In this document: positions 50,760 to 58,925 of the stretch, piece after piece
Layout: the number at the start of each line of letters is the position of its first letter
Numbering within the stretch: position 1 is the first letter of the stretch
Origin: MWAR01 sp035388825
Lineage (GTDB): Bacteria; Muiribacteriota; Ozemobacteria; Ozemobacterales; Ozemobacteraceae
DNA length: 64,000 nucleotides
Assembly (NCBI GenBank): GCA_035388825.1
Contig: DAOOQQ010000012.1
Location: 1 to 64,000 of the forward strand
Reading direction: 5' to 3'
Made by a program: the position numbers and the translations under genes
The notes under the pieces: generated by a model
Database searches by the model: none
Told to the model about the DNA's origin: nothing
The model's input: the letters and a program-made list of their open reading frames with translations, nothing else

Positions 50760-51221
50760 ATGAAAAAGCTGGTGCTGTTCGTCTGCTTCTGTCTGTTCTG
50801 TACGGCGTCCGCTTGGGCGGCCTACTGCTCGGGGTGCGGCGCGAAACTGCTCGACGATGTCCGGTTCTGCTCGAGCTGCGGGACGAAGGTCGAGGTGCCC
50901 GAGCCGGCGAAAAAACCGGTGAAACCCGAGCCGGCTTCACCCGAACAGCCGAAGGCCTCTGAGCCGGACCGCACGTCGGTGTACCGGGTGAAAACGGATC
51001 TGTATGTCTACCAGCGCCGGGGTGACGAGCACGATATCCTGAAAAAGAACTTCCTGTTCAAACCCCGCCGGTACAAGATCAAGGCCGGTTCGGAACTGCG
51101 CATCCTCGAGATCGTCGGCGACACGCTGCTCGTCGAATCCGTCCCCGGCCCTGACGGAAAGAGCCAGCGCGGCTGGGTCACCGAAGAGGAGCTTGCGCTG
51201 CGCTCGACCTGGGCGAAATGA
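50760..51221 (+). CDS. Secreted zinc-ribbon protein with SH3-like end
   Basis: A 153-residue protein with a signal peptide (MKKLVLFVCFCLFCTASAWA) immediately followed by a zinc ribbon, AYCSGCGAKLLDDVRFCSSC (two CXXC pairs), a Pro/Glu/Lys-rich linker and a C-terminal strand-rich domain (about 75-150: VYRVKTDLYVYQRRGDEHDI, LRILEIVGDTLLVESV, QRGWVTEEEL) like an SH3/GW module. A zinc ribbon of this cytoplasmic kind right after a signal peptide is unusual. GGGAGGATC precedes the ATG. It converges with GTPase 2, 3 bases apart. Confidence 0.7.
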   Translation: MKKLVLFVCFCLFCTASAWAAYCSGCGAKLLDDVRFCSSCGTKVEVPEPAKKPVKPEPASPEQPKASEPDRTSVYRVKTDLYVYQRRGDEHDILKKNFLFKPRRYKIKAGSELRILEIVGDTLLVESVPGPDGKSQRGWVTEEELALRSTWAK

Positions 51222-51224
51222 GCC

Positions 51225-53108
51225 TCACCACTCGGCCCGGACGGCATCCCAGTCGGTTCTGAGCTGCTCGAGCAGCAGCGGAACGTCGCGACGCTCGAGA
51301 TCGACCGGCAGGAGCAGGGCTTCGACCGGCTTCGAGAGCCATTCGGTCGTTTCGAGGAACACCGCCCGCCGGGTCTTCGAGAAGGCATCGTAGGTGCGGG
51401 CGATGAACGGCTCCCGGGAAAGCTGGTCGACCAGGCCCAGCAGATTGCCGGGAAGCCATTCTTCGAAGCGCTTGTAGATCGGAAGACCGATGCCTCCGAG
51501 CAGATACTCGGTCACCCCGGGCAGGATGACCGTCGTCTTGATCGCGATGACGGCAGCGGCCAGCCCGGCAAGAGCCGACAGTCCGGGAACCATGGCACGC
51601 ATCGTCTGGATCATTTCGGGATTCCGGTCGCAGAACGCTTCCAGATCGTGCTCGAATCGGTCGATCACGGGACGTATCCGCTCCATCCGGCCGGCGTCGA
51701 AATGCTCACGGAGCCGCTCGCGCAGCGCCTCCGGCTCCGGCCACGCGAGCTGCCGGAGTTCTTCATGAAACCGTGCCGCCACGGCTCTGCCCTGCTCCGA
51801 TGCGACCCGACTGCGGTCGAGCAGATCGGCCCGGGCCGATTCCAGGAGCCGAGCCGTCGCTTCGATATCGCGCCGGTCCCGCTCCGAGACAGGATCGACG
51901 GGATCTCCGGGCGCCTGCGCGCCGAGCATGCTTCCGATGCCGAAGAGGGAAACGCCCTTGCGCAGGGCATTGCCGGCGGTGCGGGTGATCGAGGTGACGA
52001 GATCGCCGACGGAGGTTTTGAGCCGGGGCTGGAGCACCCGGATCACCGCGTTCTGGAGCTCGAAGGGCGCCTCGTGTCCGGGGAGATCCCGGAGAGGTTG
52101 CTGCAGTCCCGCCTCGAACCGCAGCCGATACTCTCGGATCATGCCGGCGCACTCGTCCTGCCGGGACAGGATCATGCCCGCCGAGCCGGCAAGGGCGTTT
52201 CCGGCGCCGGCCAGCCCGTGCGAGAGCGCCTCGATGCGCCGGCCACGGGCATCGGCGGCCGCCTCGACGAGATGCCGGCGAAGCTCGGCGACGGCCGAGA
52301 CGGGAAGTCGGCCTTCCCCGGCGGGGGACTGTTCCGGGATCGCGAGGACGGCGCGGCGATGGTCTGGCCACCGCTCCCCATAGCTCGTGGTCAGATCCTC
52401 GAGGGCTTCCTGGTGGCGGGGCAGATACTGGTTGAACACGTCGATGCGGCGCGGCAAAAGAAGCATTGCCTCGTCGAGAAAGCTGATGCCCGCCAGATCC
52501 TTGTACTTCTGCTGGGTCGTCACCCAGACGAGCAGATCCGCCAGCCCGAGCCCAAGCCGGGCAGCGGCGCGGCAGGCCGGGTCTGAACTGTCGACGTCGG
52601 GAGAGTCGAGCAGCACCGGCAGCCCGACCGGCCAGTCGGGGCGATGATCCGCGTAGATCGCACGCCGGCGCGGCCGATGGGCCGAGAGTTCCGATGTGGG
52701 AACGAGATGGAAATCGGCGTGGGCGGCCGTAATCGCTTTCAGATCCTCCTCACGGCCCGCTCCGACGAGACGTTTGGTAAAACTCGCCGTGCTGCCGGAA
52801 GGCGAAACTATGCATTCTGATATTGTATTGATAAGTGTAGATTTGCCCGTGTTGGTGCCCCCGCACAGGATGACGACGGGCGGAAGCCTCCCCCCGGTCT
52901 TGACGTGCGGAATCAGCCGTCGGCGCAGGAAGGTGATGCCCACCTCGAGCCCCGCTACATCGAGATCCCCGAACTGGTTCCGATGGGCACGGATTGCCTC
53001 GAGAGTCGTCTCGCACCAGCGAAGCAGGGCGCCGGCGTGCTCGAGCAGGGCCTTCACCGCGGGGGAACAGGATTCCGTCGCTTCCCCGTCGATCTCGTGA
53101 CGCTTCAT
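51225..53108 (-). CDS. Dynamin-like GTPase of the tubulin-like operon (paralogue 2)
   Basis: A 627-residue P-loop GTPase. G1 GGTNTGKSTL (83-92), G3 LLDSPDVDSSD (D168), then LLVWVTTQQKYKDLAG, which matches the VTTQKYDSL of the paralogue at 44609. An NKxD-like motif is unclear (RRIDVFNQYL). The middle is helical (EATARLLESARADLLDRSRV), and one hydrophobic hairpin is at GLSALAGLAAAVIAIKTTVI with LGGIGLPIY. It is the last gene of the operon tubulin-like, small membrane, VWA, GTPase. Likely role: GTP-driven membrane remodelling or partner switching. An AT-rich codon island is at 52805-52845, in the P-loop region. Confidence 0.8.
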   Translation of the reverse strand: MKRHEIDGEATESCSPAVKALLEHAGALLRWCETTLEAIRAHRNQFGDLDVAGLEVGITFLRRRLIPHVKTGGRLPPVVILCGGTNTGKSTLINTISECIVSPSGSTASFTKRLVGAGREEDLKAITAAHADFHLVPTSELSAHRPRRRAIYADHRPDWPVGLPVLLDSPDVDSSDPACRAAARLGLGLADLLVWVTTQQKYKDLAGISFLDEAMLLLPRRIDVFNQYLPRHQEALEDLTTSYGERWPDHRRAVLAIPEQSPAGEGRLPVSAVAELRRHLVEAAADARGRRIEALSHGLAGAGNALAGSAGMILSRQDECAGMIREYRLRFEAGLQQPLRDLPGHEAPFELQNAVIRVLQPRLKTSVGDLVTSITRTAGNALRKGVSLFGIGSMLGAQAPGDPVDPVSERDRRDIEATARLLESARADLLDRSRVASEQGRAVAARFHEELRQLAWPEPEALRERLREHFDAGRMERIRPVIDRFEHDLEAFCDRNPEMIQTMRAMVPGLSALAGLAAAVIAIKTTVILPGVTEYLLGGIGLPIYKRFEEWLPGNLLGLVDQLSREPFIARTYDAFSKTRRAVFLETTEWLSKPVEALLLPVDLERRDVPLLLEQLRTDWDAVRAEW

Positions 53109-53154
53109 CCGAACGCCTCGTCTCTGGTGTCGCGTGCCGCGCTGACGCTGTCCG

Positions 53155-54186
53155 TCACCGGCTGCGCTGCAGACGGGTTCCGTTCGCGTTCAGCGTGATC
53201 GAGACCGAAAGGGGCAGGTTCACGTCTGTCGGGAGGGACACTTCGGCGACCTGGACGTTGTTCACGATCTTCGCGATCTTGGGAAACCAGGTCGTGAGCT
53301 GGCTGCTGTCGGGCACATAGACGTAGTAGCCGTCCGTCTCCTCGGAGATCTGCTTGAGGATGTTGACATTGAGCCAGCCGAAACCGAGCACGAAGCCCGA
53401 AACGAAGTGCTGCCGGGCCCGGGTGATCACTTCTTCCAGCGTGTGGCCCGAGGCGTTGTCGTTGCCGTCCGTCGTCAGCAGCAGAAACCGCATCCACCGC
53501 CGCGCCTGGATATCCGCGATGCCCTTGTCGATGCCGGAGTAGAACGCCGTGTTTTCGAGGGGGACCGGCTTTTTCACTGCCGCCTCGATCTCGCTCTTGC
53601 TCGTCGTGAGCGGGTTCATCGTGTTCACGGTGTTGTTGAACTTGATGATGCTGCCCGAGAAGGGCAGCACGACCGCGTTCAGGAAGGCCGTGTAGTTCGA
53701 TTCGATGGCCGAGATGTCCTCGGGAAACATGCTGCCCGAGTAGTCCATGACCCCGGCGAAGGCGACGGAGTCCGGCTGGTTCATCATGTGGAGCGGGGCG
53801 ACCCGGTCGACGAGCGCCCGCTGCCTGGCCGCCGCGTCGGCTCCGAGCTGGATCTCGACATCCGCCACCCGCACCGTCGTCAACGGATCGCCGTTCGCAT
53901 CGGTAGCCGTGAACAATACGGCATACCGCTTCTCGCCCAGCTTCTCGATGCCGTGCAGCCGCAGGGCGTTCGCGAGGTTGTCTTCCGGCTTGGCGTTCGG
54001 CCGGAACCGGTTCGCCAGGGAGAGATACTTGCGCAGCCACTCGGCGAACGGATTGCTCGCCCCCCACGAGGAGGAATACATCGTCCAGACGGTGCCGAGC
54101 CCGAGCAGGGCCAGCAGAACCAGAAACGCGATGTACCGCCAGTAATTGATCTTTATCTCACCCGTTCGCGGTGCTACTTCGACCAT
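53155..54186 (-). CDS. Membrane-anchored VWA-domain protein
   Basis: A 343-residue protein: N-terminal peptide MVEVAPRTGEIKINYWRY, one membrane helix (IAFLVLLALLGLGTVWTMY, about 19-37), a strand-rich region (RYAVLFTATDANGDPLTTVR), a von Willebrand A domain and a short C-terminal strand domain. The MIDAS site is complete: DYSGSM (D148, S150, S152), the threonine in PLENTAFYSG, and the aspartate in LLLTTDGND. The domain should bind a protein partner through Mg2+. It lies between the small membrane and GTPase genes. The first residues match the neighbouring 84-residue protein. Confidence 0.85.
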   Translation of the reverse strand: MVEVAPRTGEIKINYWRYIAFLVLLALLGLGTVWTMYSSSWGASNPFAEWLRKYLSLANRFRPNAKPEDNLANALRLHGIEKLGEKRYAVLFTATDANGDPLTTVRVADVEIQLGADAAARQRALVDRVAPLHMMNQPDSVAFAGVMDYSGSMFPEDISAIESNYTAFLNAVVLPFSGSIIKFNNTVNTMNPLTTSKSEIEAAVKKPVPLENTAFYSGIDKGIADIQARRWMRFLLLTTDGNDNASGHTLEEVITRARQHFVSGFVLGFGWLNVNILKQISEETDGYYVYVPDSSQLTTWFPKIAKIVNNVQVAEVSLPTDVNLPLSVSITLNANGTRLQRSR

Positions 54187-54231
54187 GACCGTTCAGCCTC
54201 TCGTGTGGTATCCGGTGCCGCGGGCCGGCGT

Positions 54232-54486
54232 TCAGTACAAGTGGAGCCAGAATCCCAGGCCGGCGAGCAGGCATCCCAAAAAGATGATCATCAGTCCCGG
54301 GGCGTGGAAAAACCACCAGTCGGCGGCGAGAGCCAGAGCCACGAGGCCCCACACGACGCCGGCCGTCACCCCGGTGGGGACGGCGAATTTGAATATCAGG
54401 GCAAATATGATCGCCGCGACGGCCGTGAAGACCATCCAGCCGGACTGGATCTTGATCTCGGTTTTACCCGGGTTCACTTCGACCAT
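54232..54486 (-). CDS. Small membrane protein sharing the VWA protein's N-terminal peptide
   Basis: An 84-residue protein: MVEVNPGKTEIKIQSGWMVF, then three hydrophobic segments (FTAVAAIIFALIFKFAVPTG, GVVWGLVALALAADWWFF, GLMIIFLGCLLAGLGFWL). The opening MVEV-P---EIKI is nearly the same as that of the VWA protein encoded next, but the rest is unrelated, so the peptide may be a shared targeting or docking tag. It lies 15 bases after the tubulin-like gene and 45 before the VWA gene. No family recognised. Confidence 0.75.
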   Translation of the reverse strand: MVEVNPGKTEIKIQSGWMVFTAVAAIIFALIFKFAVPTGVTAGVVWGLVALALAADWWFFHAPGLMIIFLGCLLAGLGFWLHLY

Positions 54487-54501
54487 GGGTGGGGCTCCTT
54501 G

Positions 54502-57500
54502 TCAGGGGTTCTGCGCGCCGGCCTGGGCGGCCACGCCGGACGGCCGCTGGCTGAAGATCGCTTCGTGCTGCTCGTGGATATCCGTCAGCACGCGCAGGAT
54601 GCCGCGCTTGATCGACAGCAGCTCGTCGCTGGCCGCCGACACCTCGTGGTTCGTGCGGATCTCCTGTTCGATGCCGGCCTCGAGCTGCTTGACCTTGTCT
54701 GTGAATATTGGAAGATATTTTTTGATGATTGCATTCTGCTGCGGAAGCGGCAGGGTCAGCCAGCCTTCCTTGTAGACGGTGTTGATCAGGTAGATGCCCA
54801 TCGTGTTGTTCTTCAGGTAGTCGAACAGCTCGGTGATGGTGCGGCCCATCGGGACCGGCTTTTCCTGCTGATAATGCAGCTCGAACTGGACCAGCTCGGG
54901 GTTGTATTCGATGCCGTGCACGGTCTTCGCCGGATCGGCGTGGATCTCGTATCGCAGCAGGGTATAGACCATGTACAGATTCTCGAGCGTCTTGGCCGGA
55001 ATCAGGCCGTAACTGGACCAGAGCACGGGATACGCATCGTTCGTCAGCATCGCGTGGCAGTTGATCTTCGCCGTGTTCTTCCGGTACAGGGCCTGCCACT
55101 GGGTGATCGCGCTGAGGTTGTAGGGGCACATCCCGTGCAGGGTCTGGAGCAGGCTGATCTCGAACCGGTTCCTCGTCGGGGCGATCGTGACGCCGATCTC
55201 GCCCTTCCGCAGGCTCTCCCGGATCTCCTCGGCCAGCTTGCTGTTCTCCTCGGCGATGCCCAGCGTGACGATGTTCATGCGGGCCGGCTGGTTGTTGCCG
55301 CGGTCGTTGATCGTCATCAGCGGCGCCGACTGGTTCATCAGGCTCTCGATCAGGCTCTTCTTGAAGCCCGGCTTGGCCGAATCCTTCCAGTGGATGAACT
55401 CCTCGATCCCGCCCAGCATGCGCTTGCCGATCAGGCCGCGGCAATAGCGGACGATATCGTTCTCGAGCGAGTCGCTCTGCGGGTTCGTGTAGGCGTCCCA
55501 GTTCTTCGCGAGGTCGATCGTGACCAGGAACTCCTTCTCGATGTCGTTGTTCGAGAGATCCCCCAGCAGATACTTGTAGAACGGCTCCACGTCGCGCTCC
55601 TCGAAGATGAACGTGCGCACGTAGGCCTGAACCTTCGAGTAGGGCTTGATCTTGTCGAGACACGACTCGTAGCTGCGCTCGATCATCCCGTTCTTCGTCA
55701 CGGCGTCGAGCTTGCGGGCGAACTCCTCGACCTGCTTGCGCAGGTTCTGGGCATGGCCGGCGAGATACTTCAGGAAATCCGCCGCGCAGCCGAGGCAGAA
55801 CCGCTCGTATTCCATCTCGACCGCTTCCTGCGCCTCTTTCTCGAGCTTCGCGAACTCCTCTCGGATGTTCGACACCGAAAGCAGCGTGCCCAGCTCGAGG
55901 AACTTCCCGCCCAGCCCGAACATCGAGTTCAGGCGGCTGGAAAGGGCGTCGCGGGCCGCGACATACTCGCGCTGCTCCTTCAGCTGGCGGTTGCGCAGCT
56001 CCTCGTCCTTGCGGCCCAGCACGTCCCGCGGGAAGCGCGACAGATACTTTTCGAACGCCGTGAGGAAATCGATCGCGATCAGGGCGCCCTGGTCGGGGTT
56101 GTCGATGATCTCGATCACCTTCTCCTTCAGCACCTTCCCGCCTTCGATGGCGGCCTTCTCGAAATCGACCCGCACCCGGCCCTTGATCTCGTCCTTCTTG
56201 ACCTTCACCCGGTCCATCTCATCTATTTTGCGAAGAATATAAGCGCTCGCCGACTCGCCCGGCTGCTGCTGCGGCTCGGTGCGCATCGTGTGGAACATCG
56301 GGTTGTCCCAATACTGGGCCCGCGGGATCAGCTTCTTGGAAAGCGCGAACACCCCGTCGGGGGTCAGGTCGAACCGGTCGGTGTTCGTCTCGGCGAACTC
56401 GTGAACCATCCCGTCGATCGTGATCTTGTCGCTCGACAGCTTGAGCCACCGCGTCACGTCCATCGACAATTTATAGGTGTACAGATCCATGATCACGTCG
56501 AGGGGGTAGTAGAAGCTCTTGTACCCCGCCGTGCTCAGGCATTTGAGCTGCTTGCCCTCGAGGTCGGAGCTCAGCTGCCCGAGCACCTGCGACGCGTTGT
56601 CGAGCATCGAGTTCTGCGCCTGGCGCAGGTTCGTCGCGAGCTTGGTGAAGACGAACTCGGCGGCGATCGTGTCATACGTCGCGATATCGTCGAGGCCGCT
56701 GGTGCCGAGCAGATACAGCTGGTCGAACGGCGCTTCCTCGCAGGTCGAACCGAACGTCGTCGCATCGTGACTCCGGCCGATCGGGCCGTAGTTCACCATC
56801 AGCTTGTTCCGGCGGTCCTGCGTGAGGATGTCCTTCGCGCTCTTGGTGGGCGGGAACTTCTCCTTGTTCATGAAGTAGAACGCCTCGACCAGCGAGGCGT
56901 AGCCGTTCGCCTCGAGCCGGCCCGTCGCGTTCACATTCGGATCGATCGCGATCTGCGTGAACGCCTCGGGGGTGAGCTGGATGCCGACCATGCTCGGCTT
57001 GCCCTTGCCGCCCGAAAGCTGGTAATACGCCATCTTGAGCAGGTAGGCGATATCCATGAACATGCCGGCGCCCGAACCGCCGCACAGCGAGCCGACGACG
57101 TAGAATTCCGGCGTCAGGATCTGGCCCTGCTTGTTCGTCAGCGGCACGATCTGGTCGTCCTGGTTCACGTTCTTGCGGGAGATGATGCGGCTGATCTTCG
57201 CCTTGAGCTGCTGGTAGATCCGCTGCGCGTCGACGAACAGCCCGAACCGGCCCGTGAACCGGAACTGGTGGGCGCCCTGGCTGATCTGGCCCAGGTGATG
57301 CTTCAGCTTCGCCGGGAACCACTCGTTGAGATACCCGTAGGTGTCGGTGTCGAGATTCCCGGTGATCTGGTTGGCGTTCTGGATGTTGATCTGGTGATAC
57401 TCTTCCTCTTTCAGCTTGGCGCCTTCAACCTTCTCGTGCGCCCGGGAGTCGAAGAGGTCCGTGTCGATGCAGAAGAGGTCGATGAAATCGGGAAGCGTGG

Positions 57501-57654
57501 GCCGCGGGTCGGCGGCGTGGCGGAACGCCTCGCGGATCTGCGGGCTGTTGAGGAACGCCTCCTTGAACTTCATGAGGACGCGCTTGCCGGTGCCCCCCAG
57601 GCCGATGATGAGGGCGGGGTTGAGGGCCAGCCGATTCTCGAAATTGCTGCTCAT
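54502..57654 (-). CDS. Large tubulin-like (FtsZ-superfamily) protein
   Basis: A 1050-residue protein of the bacterial tubulin-like class. The N-terminal nucleotide-binding part has NPALIIGLGGTGKRVLMKFK (18-24 as the first loop), FIDLFCIDTDLF, and the tubulin signature VVGSLCGGSGAGMFMDIAYL (191-198, GGSGAG replacing GGGTGSG). Middle and C-terminal thirds are long helices (LEKEAQEAVEMEYERFCLGC, LRKQVEEFARKLDAV) and unknown domains, far larger than FtsZ. It is expected to bind GTP and polymerise or switch, as part of a membrane-associated complex with the VWA and GTPase proteins. ATG 57654 has AGGAGAG 8 bases upstream; a GTG at 57660 is less likely. First gene of its operon, with promoter 57702-57731. 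Confidence 0.85.
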   Translation of the reverse strand: MSSNFENRLALNPALIIGLGGTGKRVLMKFKEAFLNSPQIREAFRHAADPRPTLPDFIDLFCIDTDLFDSRAHEKVEGAKLKEEEYHQINIQNANQITGNLDTDTYGYLNEWFPAKLKHHLGQISQGAHQFRFTGRFGLFVDAQRIYQQLKAKISRIISRKNVNQDDQIVPLTNKQGQILTPEFYVVGSLCGGSGAGMFMDIAYLLKMAYYQLSGGKGKPSMVGIQLTPEAFTQIAIDPNVNATGRLEANGYASLVEAFYFMNKEKFPPTKSAKDILTQDRRNKLMVNYGPIGRSHDATTFGSTCEEAPFDQLYLLGTSGLDDIATYDTIAAEFVFTKLATNLRQAQNSMLDNASQVLGQLSSDLEGKQLKCLSTAGYKSFYYPLDVIMDLYTYKLSMDVTRWLKLSSDKITIDGMVHEFAETNTDRFDLTPDGVFALSKKLIPRAQYWDNPMFHTMRTEPQQQPGESASAYILRKIDEMDRVKVKKDEIKGRVRVDFEKAAIEGGKVLKEKVIEIIDNPDQGALIAIDFLTAFEKYLSRFPRDVLGRKDEELRNRQLKEQREYVAARDALSSRLNSMFGLGGKFLELGTLLSVSNIREEFAKLEKEAQEAVEMEYERFCLGCAADFLKYLAGHAQNLRKQVEEFARKLDAVTKNGMIERSYESCLDKIKPYSKVQAYVRTFIFEERDVEPFYKYLLGDLSNNDIEKEFLVTIDLAKNWDAYTNPQSDSLENDIVRYCRGLIGKRMLGGIEEFIHWKDSAKPGFKKSLIESLMNQSAPLMTINDRGNNQPARMNIVTLGIAEENSKLAEEIRESLRKGEIGVTIAPTRNRFEISLLQTLHGMCPYNLSAITQWQALYRKNTAKINCHAMLTNDAYPVLWSSYGLIPAKTLENLYMVYTLLRYEIHADPAKTVHGIEYNPELVQFELHYQQEKPVPMGRTITELFDYLKNNTMGIYLINTVYKEGWLTLPLPQQNAIIKKYLPIFTDKVKQLEAGIEQEIRTNHEVSAASDELLSIKRGILRVLTDIHEQHEAIFSQRPSGVAAQAGAQNP

Positions 57655-57681
57655 GAACACCTCTCCTGATGCGCGCGGCGA

Positions 57682-57731
57682 TTGTCTTCAGACAAGCCCC
57701 CAGTATAGGCACCCGCTTTCCGGCCTGTCAA
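57682..57731 (-). promoter_or_regulatory. Near-consensus promoter and palindrome of the tubulin-like operon
   Basis: Minus strand TTGACA (57726-57731, perfect), 18-base spacer, TATACT (57702-57707). Expected start is about 57695. Exactly there lies the palindrome TTGTCT-TC-AGACAA (57682-57695), at the start of the leader: a candidate operator or 5' stem. It is the best promoter seen in the window. Confidence 0.75.
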
Positions 57732-57939
57732 GGAATTCCCATAGGGAGAAGAGCGGGATCGCCCGTCCATCCCGCAGCCCTCCGTTTGCAGCGGGGTCCA
57801 GGACGTTAGAGTATATGCTATAGTATAAAATGAGAGTCCGGCAGGAAAGAAGGTTGCCTTCCCTGGCCGGGGAGGGGTATGCTGTCCGGAAGACATCACG
57901 ATGGGGATACTGGATGACCCGCCCCGGGAGGACAGGAAG

Positions 57940-58881
57940 ATGAAGCCGCTCGAACTCAGCTCGATCTCGGAAGTCTGGAAAACCGTTCTGACGGATCTCA
58001 AAAAGGCCCTCGAAGCGACCGGCAGCAATCTCCAGGTCTGGTTCCCCTGGGGGCGCACCTGGCGCGGCCAGGACAGCCGAGGCTCCCTGCCCCCGACCGA
58101 ACTGCCCCCGGAACTGGCCGCCTCGCCGTCGGGCATGCACTTCGCCAGCCGCTGGTGGAGGCCCATCTCCGCCGCCGGGATGACCTGGCTGATCAGTTTC
58201 ACCCCCGCCGGGAATGCCGAGAACTCTCTGGCGGCCTGGCAGCCGGGACCGGAAGTCGTCTCGGCACTCGCTCTCCTGGGCGAGTTCGTGAGGCTCGAAT
58301 CGCTTCTCGGCCTCTTCCTCAAGGTGCTCGAAAACCGGGCCAGTGAAGAGTTCGGCCACTGGGACCGCGTGCGCAACTACTGCGTCGCGATCGGCCGAAA
58401 CATGGGCCTCTCCCACCGCGAACTCATCGATATCGAGCTGGCGGGCCTGCTGCACGACATCGGCAAGGTCTCCCTGCCCCCGGCCCTCCTGGAAGAACGC
58501 CGCCCGCTCTCCGCGGCCGAACGCCGCCAGGTCGAGTCCCACGCCGTCGTCGGCGCCGCCATGATCCGCGAGATTCCCGGCCTCGACCGCGTTGCCGATG
58601 CCGTCCTCTCCCACCACGAGAACCCCGACGGATCCGGCTATCCCCGTGGCCTGCGCGACCCCGAAATCCCTCTCGCCGGCCTCATCGTCTCGGTGGCCGA
58701 CTCGTTCGATGCCATGACCCATTACCGTCCCTATGCGGCCGAACGCACCTACCGGGAGTCGATCGACGAGATGGCGCGCCAGCAGGGCAGATACGACGAG
58801 CGGGTCCTCTGGTCCCTGCAACAGGTCCTCAAACAGCTCGGCATCCTCGAAGTGCGCCCGATCGCGGCTCCGGCAGCATAA
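57940..58881 (+). CDS. HD-GYP domain phosphodiesterase
   Basis: A 313-residue protein. Residues 1-125 show no named domain (PLELSSISEVWKTVLTDLKK, aromatic-rich), perhaps a small sensory domain; residues 130-313 are HD-GYP: ASEEFGHWDRVRNYCVAIGR, LAGLLHDIGKVSLPPALLEE, ESHAVVGAAM, LSHHENPDGSGYPRG, VADSFDAMTHYRPY. It should hydrolyse cyclic di-GMP or a related dinucleotide. ATG 57940 (after GGGAGG and AGGAAG) is preferred over ATG 57901. An extended -10 (TGCTATAGT, about 57816-57824) may drive it. Divergent from the tubulin-like operon. Confidence 0.85.
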   Translation: MKPLELSSISEVWKTVLTDLKKALEATGSNLQVWFPWGRTWRGQDSRGSLPPTELPPELAASPSGMHFASRWWRPISAAGMTWLISFTPAGNAENSLAAWQPGPEVVSALALLGEFVRLESLLGLFLKVLENRASEEFGHWDRVRNYCVAIGRNMGLSHRELIDIELAGLLHDIGKVSLPPALLEERRPLSAAERRQVESHAVVGAAMIREIPGLDRVADAVLSHHENPDGSGYPRGLRDPEIPLAGLIVSVADSFDAMTHYRPYAAERTYRESIDEMARQQGRYDERVLWSLQQVLKQLGILEVRPIAAPAA

Positions 58882-58925
58882 ACGCGGTCCGCCCAACCCC
58901 CACACATCCCCTGGAGGAGTCATCC

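Noticed and set aside
53407..57669. A 1420-codon open frame antisense to the tubulin-like and VWA genes
   Set aside because: It reads as arginine/leucine/histidine-rich sequence without domain features; the opposite strand encodes recognisable proteins with ribosome sites and a promoter. It is a by-product of GC-biased codons.
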